DNA of 64,000 nt. Origin: Vicia villosa. Taxonomy: Eukaryota; Streptophyta; Magnoliopsida; Fabales; Fabaceae. This document shows positions 34,510 through 46,044 of this stretch, piece after piece. The position numbers were made by a program, and so were the translations under genes. Within the stretch, counting starts at the first letter, position 1. Every line of letters begins with the position of its first letter. The notes under the pieces are model-generated. The model was given only the letters and a program-made list of their open reading frames with translations, searched no databases and was not told the DNA's origin. The stretch spans positions 16,116,404-16,180,403 of the forward strand of contig NC_081183.1 of NCBI RefSeq assembly GCF_029867415.1, read 5' to 3'.

Positions 34510-35383
34510 GTATAAACCAAATGAAAAAAAGTTAAAAAAAATCAAATATAAAATCAGTTGCGCTTAATGATATACCTTAGATCTATTTTTGCCTTTTACA
34601 TCAAAAAATTTCATCCACTATATTTTGTATATTTTTTAGGTATGGAGAAGAAAGTAGAAGAAAAACAAATATATGAGCTTCAATCTATGAAATATCAAAC
34701 CAATTAAATTTTTTGAAAGGGAAAGATATAAAAATCAGAAACCCTATACTCATAAAGTTTAACCAACACCAAAGAAAATAAAGTTGGAACACTTAAATCA
34801 TACCTTATGTTGAAGAAATACTTAACTTCAAGAATATAAATCCACACCTAAAACATTCGGATCTCTTCAACCTGCAAAAACAAATGGGAAAAATATGCTA
34901 AAAAGAGATATAAATTAGGGTTGAAAAGATATGGAGATTCAGTAGTCTATGAATCTGTCAACATTTTGCAGTTGAAGAGATATGGTTTGAATTAGGGTTG
35001 AAGAAGACAGATCTGAGAATTAAAAATTTGGGGAGAAAAGTGAAGGAAGAGAGAGAAAGAGAAAGTGAGGACGTGAGAAAAAAAAGAGGAAAATAAAAGT
35101 CATAAATTTAGGAGAGAGAATAAGAGAGGTTAATGAACCAAACTTCTCTCAGAAGTTATACATATATTTTATTTCATAAAATAAAAATAACATAAATTGG
35201 AAAAAGAAGAGAGTAGTAGCATAGAAGCAAATGGAATGATAGATCAATAAGATGCCCACGTGGAGCTTTGTTGAGACAGCAGGGCATTTTGGAAATTTCC
35301 AGAACTATTAACTTTCTTATATGATAGATAATAATCTAAAAAATTAAGTTAAATTTTAAGAAAAAATTATATGATTCAATTTT

Positions 35384-35697
35384 TCAAGCTTTCTGCAGCT
35401 CATTATCAATATCCCGCTCTTTAACGGTTAGCATTTTGTTTAATACTTCTAGTTCTTTAATCAACACTTCCTTCTCAACTAGTTCATTATGCAAGGCACT
35501 AAATTTGTGGAGAAATTCAAATTCATGATGATGATGATGATAATTATGATGAATTTCTCCACAAATTTGATACTTTACAAAATGAATTTGTAGAGAAGGA
35601 ATTGTGGATTGAAGAATTAGAAGCATTGAACCAAAGTTTAACTGTTAAAGAGCGAGACGTGAATAATGAGGTGCATAAAAGCTCGAAAAAACATTGA
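35384..35697. repeat. Inverted repeat built from an IDN2/FDM-like gene fragment (unit 1)
   Basis: Two arms of about 140 bp face each other around a GAT-rich loop. The left arm, on the minus strand, reads ...VEKEVLIKELEVLN...LTVKERDIDNELQKA. The right arm, on the plus strand, reads ...VEKELWIEELEALNQSLTVKERD with VNNEVHKSSKK. Both resemble the coiled-coil just before the XH domain of IDN2/FDM proteins (pattern LEALNQTL-VKER-SNDELQEA). Both frames are open although the arms have diverged to roughly three quarters identity by eye. The family match is from memory of the motif and rests on a short segment. Confidence 0.6.
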
Positions 35698-36709
35698 TTA
35701 GTCTAAGTTGTTCTTCAAATATAACTTAATTTTTCATATTGTTATTTTCTAAATCAAATTTAAAAGTTATATGTTTAGTGAACGCTTGGTGAAACAAGCA
35801 TTCCGTTTATAATAAATTCAAATGTATAATATCACCATGTTTAGAATCTACTACCAGGGTGAAATGTTGGACACTAAATGTTTCACTATAGTTATAATTT
35901 ATATTTGTGGTCAAATGTATAAATCATTCAAATGTATAAATGACCAAAAATGAGGGTATTTACCACCATACCTATGGACCACTAACCTTATTAAAATCCT
36001 TCTTCCAACCGTGGTGAGTTGTTGTTTTTGTAGTTGTGAGAAAGATGAAGATTGAGAAAATAAACAACAAGTATTCACAAAAATGAAGGAATAAGATGAA
36101 CACTGTGACAATTGACCATTGATCACCATTGTCTTCGTAGTTTTGTGACATTATGTGTGTTCTTAGCTTTCTTGAATGCATGAACACGAGTATAGTGTGA
36201 TGGAAATATTTGAAGCAAACAAAGATAGCATTTTTTTTTATAAAAGGGCTCTCTTTATTCACATGTTTTTTGCATGGAGAAAAAAGGAAGAAATTTATTT
36301 TCTACAAAAAAGTATCTCCTTTTTCATGTATTTTAAAAGAAAGTCATATCCCAATAAAAGAAGAATGCTTTTTATAAATAAAAAAAAAAGTGTTCTTAAT
36401 ATGAATAATTTTTGCCATTTTCTAAACCAGGTTTAGAGGGTGTTTTTATAAATCGTTGTACATTTGTTAAAAATTTAATTTTTAATTAATATTAAGAGTG
36501 TCATTTACATGAAACGCTCTTTTTCTACCTTTGTATTTTTTTAAAAGTACTTTATTTTTAAAGTGCTCTTAAAGGAACACTCTTAGAGTTTAATCTAGCG
36601 CCGTGGTGGAATGATATACATGTTGATATAAGAAAGAACTAACTTTCACACAATTATATTTGAACAAAACGTAGTACGAATAATTAATTATTATTTTTTA
36701 ATTTCATTA
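35698..36709. other. Unit 1 spacer without a recognised gene
   Basis: AT-rich, repeated almost exactly at 41,767-42,780 in unit 2. Short minus-strand ORFs (35,911-36,262) are shared by both units but have no recognisable domain, and their frames differ between copies. Confidence 0.5.
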
Positions 36710-36914
36710 AACAACAATAAAAACAACAACAACCAGAACCACAACCAAGTATTATCTCACTAGGTAGATTCAATACATGGATCTACTTTCGCTATAATAT
36801 TCTATCTAGAATCATACTTCTATCCAAATTGTTAATCTGAGAGTATTTCTCAATAACTTCTATTATAATTGTTATTCTTGTTCTTCCTTTACCTCTATTA
36901 ATTTGACTTCTCCC

Positions 36915-38768
36915 TAGTATTATTAGTCCCTGCCAGGCAGCCTTTGTTCCTGGTCAAAGCATTCACAATCATATATTACTAGCTTATGAACTCCTCAAAG
37001 GGTATGAAAGGAAGAGAGGTACTCCTAGAGTCTTGATGCAACTTGATCTCCAAAAGGCCTATGATATGGTCAATTGGAAAGCTCTTGAGTGCATTATGAA
37101 AGAGGTTGGCATTCCTAGCATTTTCATTAACTGGACCATAAGGTGTGTTACTACAGTCAGCTACAATTTTAACATTAATGGTAACTACACTGCCCCTATG
37201 CAAGCTACAAGAGGGATCAGGCAGGGTGATCCAATATCATCTCTGCTGTTTGTTATCATAATGGAATACCTCCATAGACTCATGCAGAAGATGCAGAAAG
37301 ATCCTACTTTTAAACACCATGCCAAGTTTAAGAAACTTGGTCTCACTAACTTGATTTTTGCTGATGATGTGCAGCTTTTCTATAGAGGTGACCTTGTCTC
37401 AGTACAAGTGATGATGAACACTCTTAGGAAGTTTACTGACTCCACAGGTCTGAAACTTAGCCCTTCTAAATGCAAAATCTACTATGGTGGTCTGGATGAG
37501 CAGGAAAAGGCTATACTAAGGACTGCAACTAATTTTGATGAAGGTACCCTGCCTGTAAAATACCCTGGTGTGCCCCTCACCAGTAAGAAGTTATCTATCC
37601 ATCACTACCTTCCTTTGATTGACAAAATTGTGAACAAAATGAAGCATTGGACTACCAAGCTTTTAAGTTATGCTGGTAGAGTCCAGCTGGTTAAGAGTGT
37701 GTCTAGTGCCATTGCTTTCTACTGGATGCAGTGTTTTCCCCTTCCTAAAGGTGTGATTTAGAAGATTGATGCCCATTGTAGGAGCTTTATCTGGACAAGC
37801 AGCCATACCATTAGCAGAAAAAGCCCTGTAGCTTGGTCTAGAGTGTGCAGTTCTACAAAGCAAGGAGGTATTAAAGTGTTTAATCTGACTATGTGGAATA
37901 TTGTTTCCCTTTTGAAATGTCTCTGGAATATTTGTTGTAAAGCTGATAACATGTGGGTAAAGTGGATCCACAATTACTATATTAAAGGTGATGATGTTAT
38001 GAGCACAGTGGTGAAAAAAGATAGTACTTGGATTTACAAGAGCATTATGCAGCAGAGAGAGATTTTAGGTCAGGTGCAACATCACTGGGACTTTGCAGTT
38101 AGCAACCATAAGTTTTCCATGAGAAAGTTCTATTTGACCTTGAATGATGATCATACCAGGGTTTCTTGGTTCAGACTCATGTGTCACAACAGAGCCAGAC
38201 CAAGGGCTATCCTATGTCTGTGGATCACTTGCCATGGTAGATTCTCTACCAAAGTTAGGCTTGCCCAGTTTGGTATGTTTCAGGATCGTATATGCAGTCT
38301 TTGTGAGGAGCAGGAGGAGACCATTGATCATTTGTTCTTTGCTTGCAGCATCACTAAAGGTATTTGGAGCACTGTCCTCCAATGGCTGAATATCCATCAT
38401 ACCCCACAGGACTGGACTCACGAATTGGCATGGATCACTGGCTATGCGAAAGGAAAAGGTTGGAGAGCCATGCTCATGAAGATGGCTATAGCGGAAACAA
38501 TCTATTGCATTTGGCAACATCAGAACAATATATGTTTTGATAATAGTGTGGATAATAAAAACATAGAAAGAAAAATCATAGATTACATAGTGTATAGAGG
38601 GTGGAAAATTCCCAACCTTAGAAGACATATTACTAGCCTGATGTTGTAGTCTGCTAGTTAGGTTTTTCTTTTGTTTTCTTGGTCCTTTTGGTGGGTTGGA
38701 TCCTCGCGATCACCTTGTTTCTTTTGTTTTTTGAATTAATATATTCCCCCCTTTTTGATTAAAAAAAA
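36915..38768 (+). mobile_element. 5'-truncated L1-type LINE inserted in unit 1
   Basis: The element ends in a short poly-A (38,761-38,768) and is flanked by the 11-bp duplication TGACTTCTCCC (36,904-36,914 and 38,769-38,779). Unit 2 shows the empty site at about 42,977-42,988. The body is the C-terminal half of a LINE ORF2. Confidence 0.93.
36916..38649 (+). pseudogene. L1-type ORF2 reverse transcriptase, 5'-truncated, one stop
   Basis: The open frame starts inside the RT domain (SPCQAAFVPGQSIHNHILL, LDLQKAYDMVNW), continues with RGIRQGDPISSLLF and the catalytic LIFADDVQLF, then the RT thumb, and ends with the zf-RVT region (FSTKVRLAQFG, ICSLCEEQEETIDHLFFAC). One in-frame TAG at 37,759-37,761 is the only visible break in 577 codons; the endonuclease and N-terminal RT parts are missing. 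Otherwise well preserved, which agrees with insertion after the unit duplication. Minus-strand ORFs here are shadows. Confidence 0.93.
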
Positions 38769-39150
38769 TGACTTCTCCCCATTTGATCTACTCTTCGTAC
38801 CACATAATCTATAGATCTTCACTTTACATGTCCAAACCACCCCAAGTCTATTTTTTAATCATCTTTTCTACTATAGGTGCTACGTACCCCAACATTGTCT
38901 CAAATATTTTCATTTCTAATATTACATTTTCTACTCTTACCATACTCCAATGCAACATTCTCACTTTTGCTACACTCACTTTATTCTCGTGTTGATTCTT
39001 ATGATTTTGTTTAACATAGATTCTATATATCTTGTCTTATTTCTGCTTAAGCGAAAGAAATGTATTTCAAAAGCTCGCCTCAAGTCTCAAATCACTCATT
39101 TAAATCATCTTTCAATTGTATAATCTGCACACACAAAATTGCATTCTGAT

Positions 39151-39330
39151 GCTAGTTCTTGGATGTGTTCCGAAAATATATCTAAAATTATAGTAAAAAG
39201 GTAGGAATATTTAAATATTTTTATATTTAATAAACCAATTAAAATATTAAATTTTTTTACATTTAATAAACCAATTACAAATTGTTAATACAATTAAGAT
39301 GAAACCTCGCCATGGACATATTTAAATATA
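39151..39330. other. Unit 1 spacer
   Basis: AT-rich, repeated in units 2 and 3. Nothing recognised. Confidence 0.4.
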
Positions 39331-39844
39331 GTGTTAAATATGTCAGGGGTCTCTATAAATATGTGACCCTGCATTTTTAGTCCCTATAAAATTTTCCTTC
39401 AATGATTGATTTTTCTAAAATTTTAATGCATGCAGTATTAATCCCTGTTGTTTTCTAAAGTTTTAAAAACTATTTAATTACCCTTTAATTTATAATTTTT
39501 TGAATAATTTTTTATGCATGTTTACGACACTGTAAATTACTTATTTATCAAATTTTAGAATTTTTTAAAATGAGAAGAATTAAATATGAATTTATCAAAT
39601 TTCAAAAGATAATGATAAAAGTAACAAAAATTGTGATTTAGAAATCAAATTTTGACTTTTTTTTCAAGGAACTTTTTAAAAGGTTTTAAACATTTCTGTA
39701 AAATAATCATTCAAAAATAAACATTCGTTTAAAAGTGGGTATTAAAACTACGTGCATAATAATTTTGTAGGGACCAAAATATATTATTTACTTTTATAGG
39801 GAACAAAAGTAAAATTCGTTATTTTATAAAAATATATTTAACCC
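39331..39844. mobile_element. MULE-like MITE (514 bp), unit 1
   Basis: Terminal inverted sequences GTGTTAAATATG and, reversed, GGGTTAAATATA; 9-bp duplication TTAAATATA (39,322-39,330 and 39,845-39,853). The subterminal parts TTTTAGTCCCTATAAAATTTT and TAGGGACCAAAA are inverted relatives. It is present in unit 2 at the same place, so it predates the duplication. Confidence 0.75.
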
Positions 39845-40018
39845 TTAAATATACATATATATTATTAATATGTTCTTTTTATAAAATAGACATTAATTTT
39901 TTTTATGATTAATTCTAAAGTAATTTAGATTTTTTATTGACTACATGTAAATGCATTTATTTATATAGACTTAAATATAAATATTTTATATTAAAAGAAT
40001 TTATTTTTATTTTTAGTA

Positions 40019-40188
40019 CTCCCTTCGTTCCTTTTTATAAGAGACAACTCACTTTTTAGGTTCATTGAATAATCAATCTATCTAATCTATAAACAAACTA
40101 AATACATTTGTTATTCAATGAATCTAAAAATTTGTTATTCAATGAATCTAAAAAGTAATTTGTCTCTTATAAAGAGGAACAGAAGTAG
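40019..40188. mobile_element. Stowaway-like MITE (170 bp)
   Basis: Terminal inverted repeat CTCCCTTCGTTCC with TA duplicated on both sides (40,017-40,018, 40,189-40,190); the interior is a near-palindrome around ATTCAATGAATCTAAAAA. Unit 2 has the empty site near 44,217-44,222 (TTTTTAGTACCACAC). Tc1/mariner-type MITE. It sits about 55 bases upstream of the TATA box of peptide gene copy 2. Confidence 0.88.
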
Positions 40189-40240
40189 TATATACACTTA
40201 AAATTATTAATACCTTAAAGGTACAACCTTAATTTATTCA

Positions 40241-40249
40241 TATATAAAT
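40241..40249 (+). promoter_or_regulatory. TATA box of defensin-like gene copy 2
   Basis: TATATAAAT, 38 bases before the ATG at 40,287, implying a very short 5' leader. The corresponding place in copy 3 is a long TA microsatellite. Confidence 0.55.
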
Positions 40250-40286
40250 AGACATATAGCATATAATATTTTTATTTGTACAAAAG

Positions 40287-40669
40287 ATGGACAATACAAA
40301 GATTTATGCTCTCACAATGCTATTTGTATTAGCTTTCTTCATCTTTGCATCAGGTTAAAATTTATGTGTTAATTGAATAAAATATTTATGTTTCATATTA
40401 TAATTATTAACTTCAACCATTTTCAGATTTCGGATCTTTTTATTGTTTACATATAACATGAAATTTATTCCCAAGTTCATTTTTTTGTGTATGTAGATAT
40501 GTGTATGAAATCAGAAGGAAAATATTTTGTAGAAAACTTCCCATGTAAGATGGATAAAGAATGTCAATCTCATTGTGCGATTGGATATGGAACTTGTGAT
40601 CTAGGATGGTGTTGGTGCCTTCCACCACCTTCTGCCGATAGTACTCCTACTATAATAACTGCAAATTGA
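40287..40669 (+). CDS. Defensin-like (NCR-like) cysteine-rich secreted peptide, copy 2, intact
   Basis: Two exons, 40,287-40,353 and 40,497-40,669, joined by a 143-bp GT-AG phase-1 intron at the end of the signal peptide, the standard gene plan of plant defensin-like and nodule cysteine-rich peptides. The 79-residue product has a hydrophobic signal segment (LTMLFVLAFFIFASG, about residues 9-23). The mature part has seven cysteines spaced C-x13-C-x5-C-x3-C-x6-C-x4-C-x1-C. The CxxxC and CxC pair are the cysteine-stabilised alpha-beta signature; the usual eighth cysteine is absent. The C-terminal tail is Pro/Ser/Thr-rich. The role may be defence or symbiosis-related signalling; the sequence does not decide. 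It is the only undamaged member of the array and the best candidate for an expressed host gene in the window. Confidence 0.8.
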
Positions 40670-41430
40670 GAATTAGAAAATTGAATGTTGTGATGAATTC
40701 TTATCTAAATAAAAATTATTATATGTAAAATAAATATCAGTAAGATATGAAAAAAATATATTTTATAATAAAGTTTCATCTTATAAAACTTGTATAAGCA
40801 TATTTAATATATTTTTATCTTTACTTAATGATAGATCGGTAACCACTAACTTATACCGGTACAATAATAATTAAATGAATAATTTTTTATTATTATTATT
40901 ATTTTTATGTAATATTTAATTATTAAGTAAAAAAGTTATGTTATTGTTGTGGTTTTTGTTAGTTACGTTTTTTTTTTTTGCCTTATGTTGTTACTAATAA
41001 GTTATATATATGTTGATAATGTTTAATTATGTTGTTATGTTTTTTGTCCTATGTTGTTAATTCTTAGTTATGTTATGTTTTCTGTTTTTTTGGTTTTTCG
41101 TTAATAATGTTGAGTTATATATGTTGTTTTTTTGTTGATATATAGCAACAAAAACAACAACAAGAACACAACATTTTATCTATAGGTAAAATTTTGAATT
41201 ATTATTCTTGTTTTTGTTGTCATATGTTATAGTTGATAATGTTAACTTTTATTTATTCATCTCAACATGTATATAACGTATATTAGAAAATAAAATTGAG
41301 TTTATTATATCGTACGTGGATTTTTACCAACCCTTCATTAAACATATAACATGTCCAATTTTAAATTAGAAAATAATAATCTAAAAAAATAAGTTAAATT
41401 TTAAGAACAATTTATATTATTCAATTTTTC
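40670..41430. other. 3' flank of peptide gene copy 2
   Basis: AT-rich, with many TTATGTTGTT words. Largely matches 32,333-32,803. No gene seen. Confidence 0.5.
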
Positions 41431-41569
41431 AAGCTTTCTGCAGCGCATTATCAATATTCCGCTCTTTAACGGTTAACATTTTGTTTAATACTTCTAGTTC
41501 TTTAATCAACACTTCCTTCTCAACTAGTTCATTATGCAAAGCACTAAATTTGTGAAGAAATTCAAATTC

Positions 41570-41610
<41 letters not shown>

Positions 41611-41766
41611 AATTATGATGAATTTCTCAACAAATTCGATACTTTACAAAATGAATTTGTAGCGAAGGAATTGTGGATTGAAGAATTAGAAGCATTGAAC
41701 CAAAGTTTAACTATTAAAGAGCGAGACGTGAATAATGAGGTGCATAAAAGCTCGAAAAAACATTGA
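41431..41766. repeat. FDM-like inverted repeat (unit 2)
   Basis: The counterpart of 35,384-35,697, with the GAT loop expanded to about a dozen repeats. Both arms remain open in their own directions (left: LTVKERNIDNALQKA; right: ELEALNQSLTIKERD), with a few amino-acid changes from unit 1. Confidence 0.6.
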
Positions 41767-42780
41767 TTAGTCTAAGTTATTTTTCAAATATAACTTAATT
41801 TTTCATATTATTATTTTTTAAATCAAATTTAAAGGTTATATGTTTAGTGAACGCTTGGTGAAACAAGCATTCTGTTTATAATAAACTCAAATGTATAATA
41901 TCATCATGTTTAGAATCTACTACCATGGTGAAATATTGTAGACTAAATGTTTCACTATAGCTAGAATTTATATCTGTGGTCAAATGTATAAATCATTCAA
42001 ATGTATAAATGACCCAAAATGAGGGTATTTACCACCATACCCTTCTTTATTACGGACCACTAACCTTATTAAAATCCTTCTTCCAACCGTGGTAAGTTGT
42101 TGTTTTTCTAGTTGTGAGAAAGATGAAGATTGAGAAAATAAACAACAAGTATTCACAAAAATGAAGGAATAAGATGAACACTGTGACAATTGACCATTGA
42201 TCTTCATTGTCTTCGTAGTTTTGTGACATTATGTGTGTTCTTAGCTTTCTTGAATGCATGAATACGAGTATAGTGTGAGGGAAATAATTGAAGCAAAGAA
42301 AGATAGCATTTTTTGTAAAAGGGCTCTCTTTATTCACATGTTTTTTGCATGGAGGAAAAAGGAAGAAATTTATTTTCTACAAAAAAGTATCTCCTTTTTC
42401 ATGTATTTTAAAAGAAAGTCATATCCCAATAAAAGAAGAATGCTTTTTATAAATAAAAAAGTGTTCTTAATATGAATAATTTTTGTCATTTTCTAAACCA
42501 GGTTTAGAGTGGTGTTTTTATAAATCGCTGTACATTTGTAAAAAATTTAATTTTTAATTAATATTAAGAGTGTTATTTACATGAAACGCTCTTTTTCTAC
42601 CTTTGTATTTTTTTAAAAGAACTTTATTTTTAAAGTGATCTTAAAGGAACACTCTTAGAGTTTAATCTAGCGCCGTGGTGGAATGATATACATGTTGATA
42701 TAAGAAAGAACTAACTTTTACACAATTATATTTGAACAAAACGTAGTATGAATAATTAATTATTATTTTTTAATTTGATT
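41767..42780. other. Unit 2 spacer
   Basis: Near-copy of 35,698-36,709. No gene recognised. Confidence 0.5.
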
Positions 42781-43400
42781 AAACAACAATAAAAAACAAC
42801 AACAACCACAACCACAACCAAGTATTATCTCACTAGGTAGATTCAATACATGGATCTACTTTCGTAATAATATTTTATCTGGAATCATACTTCTATCCAA
42901 ATTGTTAATCTGGGAGTCTTTCTTAATAACTTCAATTATAGTTGTTATTCTTGTTCTTCCTTTACCTCTATTAATTTGACTTCTCTCCATTTGATCTACT
43001 CTTCGTACCACATAATATATAGATCTTCACTTTACCTGTCCAAACCACCCCAAGTTTATTTTTTTTATCATCTTTTCTACTATAGGTGCTACGTACCCCA
43101 ACATTGTCTCTAATATTTTCATTTCTAATATTTTATTTTCCACTCTTACCAAACTCCAACGCAACATCCTCACGTTTGCTACACTCACTTTATTCTCGTG
43201 TTGATTCTTATGATTTTGTTTAACATAGACTCTACATACCTTGTCTTGTTTTTGCTTAAGCGAAAGAAATGTATTTCAAAAGCTCGTCCTCAAGTCTCAA
43301 ACCTCTCATTTATATCATCCTTCAATTGTATAATCCGCACACACAAAAATGCATTCTGATGCTCGTTCTTGGATGTGTTTCGAAAATATATCTAAGATTA
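42781..43400 (-). pseudogene. Relict RTE-type LINE 3' end (unit 2)
   Basis: Same decayed RT C-terminal fragment as in unit 1, here without the L1 insertion. The TTG-type 3' tail lies near 42,781-42,805. Confidence 0.7.
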
Positions 43401-43536
43401 TAGTAAAAAGGTAAGCATATTTAAATACTTTTATATTTAATAAACCAATTAAAATATTTTTTTTACATTTAATAAACCAATTAAAAATTGTTAATACAAT
43501 TAAGACGAAACCTTGCCATGGGCGTATTTAAATATA

Positions 43537-44054
43537 GTGTTAAATATGCCAGGGGTCTCTATAAATATGTGATCCTGCATTTTTATTTTTTATAAAATTT
43601 TCCTTCAATTATTGATTTTTCTAAAATTTTAATGCATGCATTATTAATCCTTGTTGTTTTCTAAAATTTTAAAAACTGTTTAGTTACCCTTTAATTTATA
43701 ATTTTTTGAATAATTTTTTATGCATGTTTAGGACACTGTAAAATACTTATTTATCAAATTTTAGATTTTTTTAAAATGAGAAGAATTAAATATGAATTTA
43801 TCAAATTTCAAAAGATAATGATAAAAGTAACGAATATTGCTATTTAGAAATCAAATTTTGACTTCTTTTTTTTTTAAGGAACTTTTTAAATGGTTTTAAA
43901 CGTTTATGTAAAATAATCATTCAAAAATACACATTTGTTTAATAGTTAAAACTAAAACAACGTGCATAATAATTTTGTAGGGACCAAAATATATCATTTA
44001 CTTTTATAGGAAACAAAAATAAAATTCGTTATTTTATAAAAATATATTTAACCC
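43537..44054. mobile_element. MULE-like MITE, unit 2 copy
   Basis: Orthologous to 39,331-39,844 with the same ends (GTGTTAAATATG, ATTTAACCC) and flanking TTAAATAT sequence. Confidence 0.7.
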
Positions 44055-44262
44055 TTAAATATACATATAAATTATTAATATGTTCTTTTTATAAAGATAG
44101 ACATTAATTTTTTTTGATTAATTTTAAAGTAATTTAGATTTTTTATTGACTACATTTACATACATTTATTTATATTGACTTAAATATTTTATATTAAACA
44201 AATTTATTTTTATTTTTAGTACCACACACTTAAAATTATTAATACCTTAAAAGTACAGCCTT

Positions 44263-44444
<182 letters not shown>

Positions 44445-44448
44445 AAAG

Positions 44449-44746
44449 ATGGACAGTACAAAGATTTATGCTCTCACAATGCTATTTTTATTAGCTTTAT
44501 TCATCTTTGCATCAGGTTAAAAATTTATGTGTTAATTGAATTAAATATTTATGTTTCATATTATAATTATTAACTTCAACCATTTTTAGATTTCAGATCT
44601 TTTTATTGTTTACATACAACATGAAATTTATTCCCAAGGTCATTTTTTGTGTATGTAGATATGTGTATGAAATCAGAAGGAAAATATTTTGAAGAAAACT
44701 TCCCATGTAAGATGGATAAAGAATGTCAATCTCATTGGGTGACTGG
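44449..44746 (+). pseudogene. Defensin-like peptide gene, copy 3 (truncated)
   Basis: Exon 1 (44,449-44,515) and the intron are intact and encode a signal peptide like that of copy 2 (start [10 protein letters not shown]). Exon 2 starts at 44,659 and keeps the first three cysteines. The fourth is Trp (TGG for TGT), and the exon is cut at 44,746 by an inserted LTR before the last cysteines. It cannot encode a normal peptide. Confidence 0.88.
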
Positions 44747-45409
44747 TGTTGCGGCCGACCTAAAATACTCGAACGCTCACGCACTCGAAATATAACAGAG
44801 TCGCCACCGGTCTTTATTTATTCCAAAAAGGAAAGGGAAAATGTCGAATAAAACTCACGAATAAAAAGAAATGGATAAGACGACCATTGCAACCAAATTA
44901 GGGTTCGGGAGTCGGTTATGTGAAGGGAAAGTATTAACACCCCTCACATCCATCGTACTCGCTAAGATAAAAGAAATGTTTGCGAAATGTTTGCGTTTCT
45001 TTAGTTTATTAATCAAGCAAAGATAAAAGAAAAGGGGTTTTTAATTTCTTATTATTGTGCTCGCTAAGATATCGCATCTTGTGCTACGTATTCTCTCGTG
45101 CATGGAAAAGTCAGAGCAACCGTAATTCGAAAAAAAACTACGAGTTTATTAGTTGATTTTATGAAGGATGCTTAGTGAACATTTTGAGCATAGGTGTGCT
45201 CCTAGCGCGTTGTTCACCCAAGATATTAAAAAAGGATGTGTTTTCAATTGTCACTTCTTATCCAATATTTATTAAAAGGGTATTTGCAGACTTTTAGTAA
45301 AGGTTTGAGCATATGAGTTCTCCTAGTGCGTCTTTACCCAAGGTATTCAAAAGGAAGCGAGTCCAATTGTCACTTGTTATCTAAGTTAATTAATGTGTTT
45401 TGATTCAAA

Positions 45410-45670
45410 GGATCAAGATATTCAAGAGGTGGTTCACCTCTTGTCACTTGATCTCTTTGATTTAATTAAGCAAGATTTTTTTTAATTTATATGTGGGATT
45501 CAAAGGACCAAAGATATTCAAGAGGTGTTCACCTCTTGTCACCCGATCTCTTTGATTTGATTAAGAAAGATTCTTAAAAAAAAACTCTTAATTAATGTGT
45601 TTTAATCCAAAAGATCAAGGTATTCAAGAGGTGTTCATCAATTGTCACTCGATCTTCCGGTATAATTAAG
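45410..45670. repeat. Short tandem repeats in the reversed LTR
   Basis: About three degenerate copies of a segment containing TATTCAAGAGGTGTTCACC and TCTTTGATTTAATTAAG. Confidence 0.7.
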
Positions 45671-46044
45671 AAAGAAATATTTTTTTCGAAAAAAAGAAAC
45701 TCGACGTTGAATCGAGAAATTATATTTTTTATGGAAATTATTTTCGAGATTTTTTATATTTTTTTATGACCATGAATTTAATAGTAAAACAATTCAAATA
45801 GGCTAGAAAAAGAAAAAAAAATGAGGGATGAAATAGTGCATAAAGTATTTTTAAGATAAGTAAAAAAACAATATTTTAGGGATCAAGGCCCAAATGCATT
45901 TAACCCTATTTTTAAACTATAATTATTAATAAATTAATAAACAAGAAATAATAACAAAGTAAAAAAAATTGAAAATTAAAATAAAATAATTAAAAAAAAC
46001 TAGAAACGTGGGAAGGATCCCCCACCATTTCCTCACGTTAATCT

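Larger units (their letters stand above)
32804..35328 (-). mobile_element. Non-autonomous Helitron (2,525 bp)
   Basis: Read on the minus strand it begins TCTATCATATAAG and ends with a 7-bp-stem hairpin (plus strand CCCGTGC-ATTC-GCACGGG, 32,815-32,832) followed by CTAG. It sits between A (32,803) and T (35,329) with no target duplication, as Helitrons do. Unit 2 shows the uninterrupted site at 41,373/41,374 (GAAAATAATAATC), which fixes both ends to the base. It has no Rep/helicase coding. It contains a 45-bp tandem repeat, a MULE-type MITE and a TA microsatellite. Confidence 0.93.
36710..39150 (-). pseudogene. Relict 3' end of an RTE-type LINE (unit 1)
   Basis: On the minus strand, fragments of the RTE reverse-transcriptase C-terminal region can be read across several frames: VSVAK-RMLHW, LGWFGHVK, YVVRRVDQM, then (beyond the L1 insertion) RGKGRTR, INNLDRSMILDR and IHVLNLP. 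The 3' end is a TTG-repeat tail (plus strand AACAACAATAAAAACAACAAC near 36,709-36,735), as in plant RTE elements. It is interrupted by an L1 element at 36,915-38,768. Unit 2 carries the same relict uninterrupted. Highly decayed. Confidence 0.75.
31967..40296 (+). repeat. Tandem unit 1 of the defensin-like gene array
   Basis: Homologous to 40,297-44,458. Removing the Helitron, the L1 insertion with its duplicate and the Stowaway element brings it to about 3.8 kb, close to the 4.16 kb of unit 2. Its left breakpoint cuts the first exon. Confidence 0.85.

Noticed and set aside
35911..36436. Several ORFs of 70 to 96 codons shared by units 1 and 2
   Set aside because: Shared because the unit is duplicated; frames on both strands and small indels between copies argue against selection.
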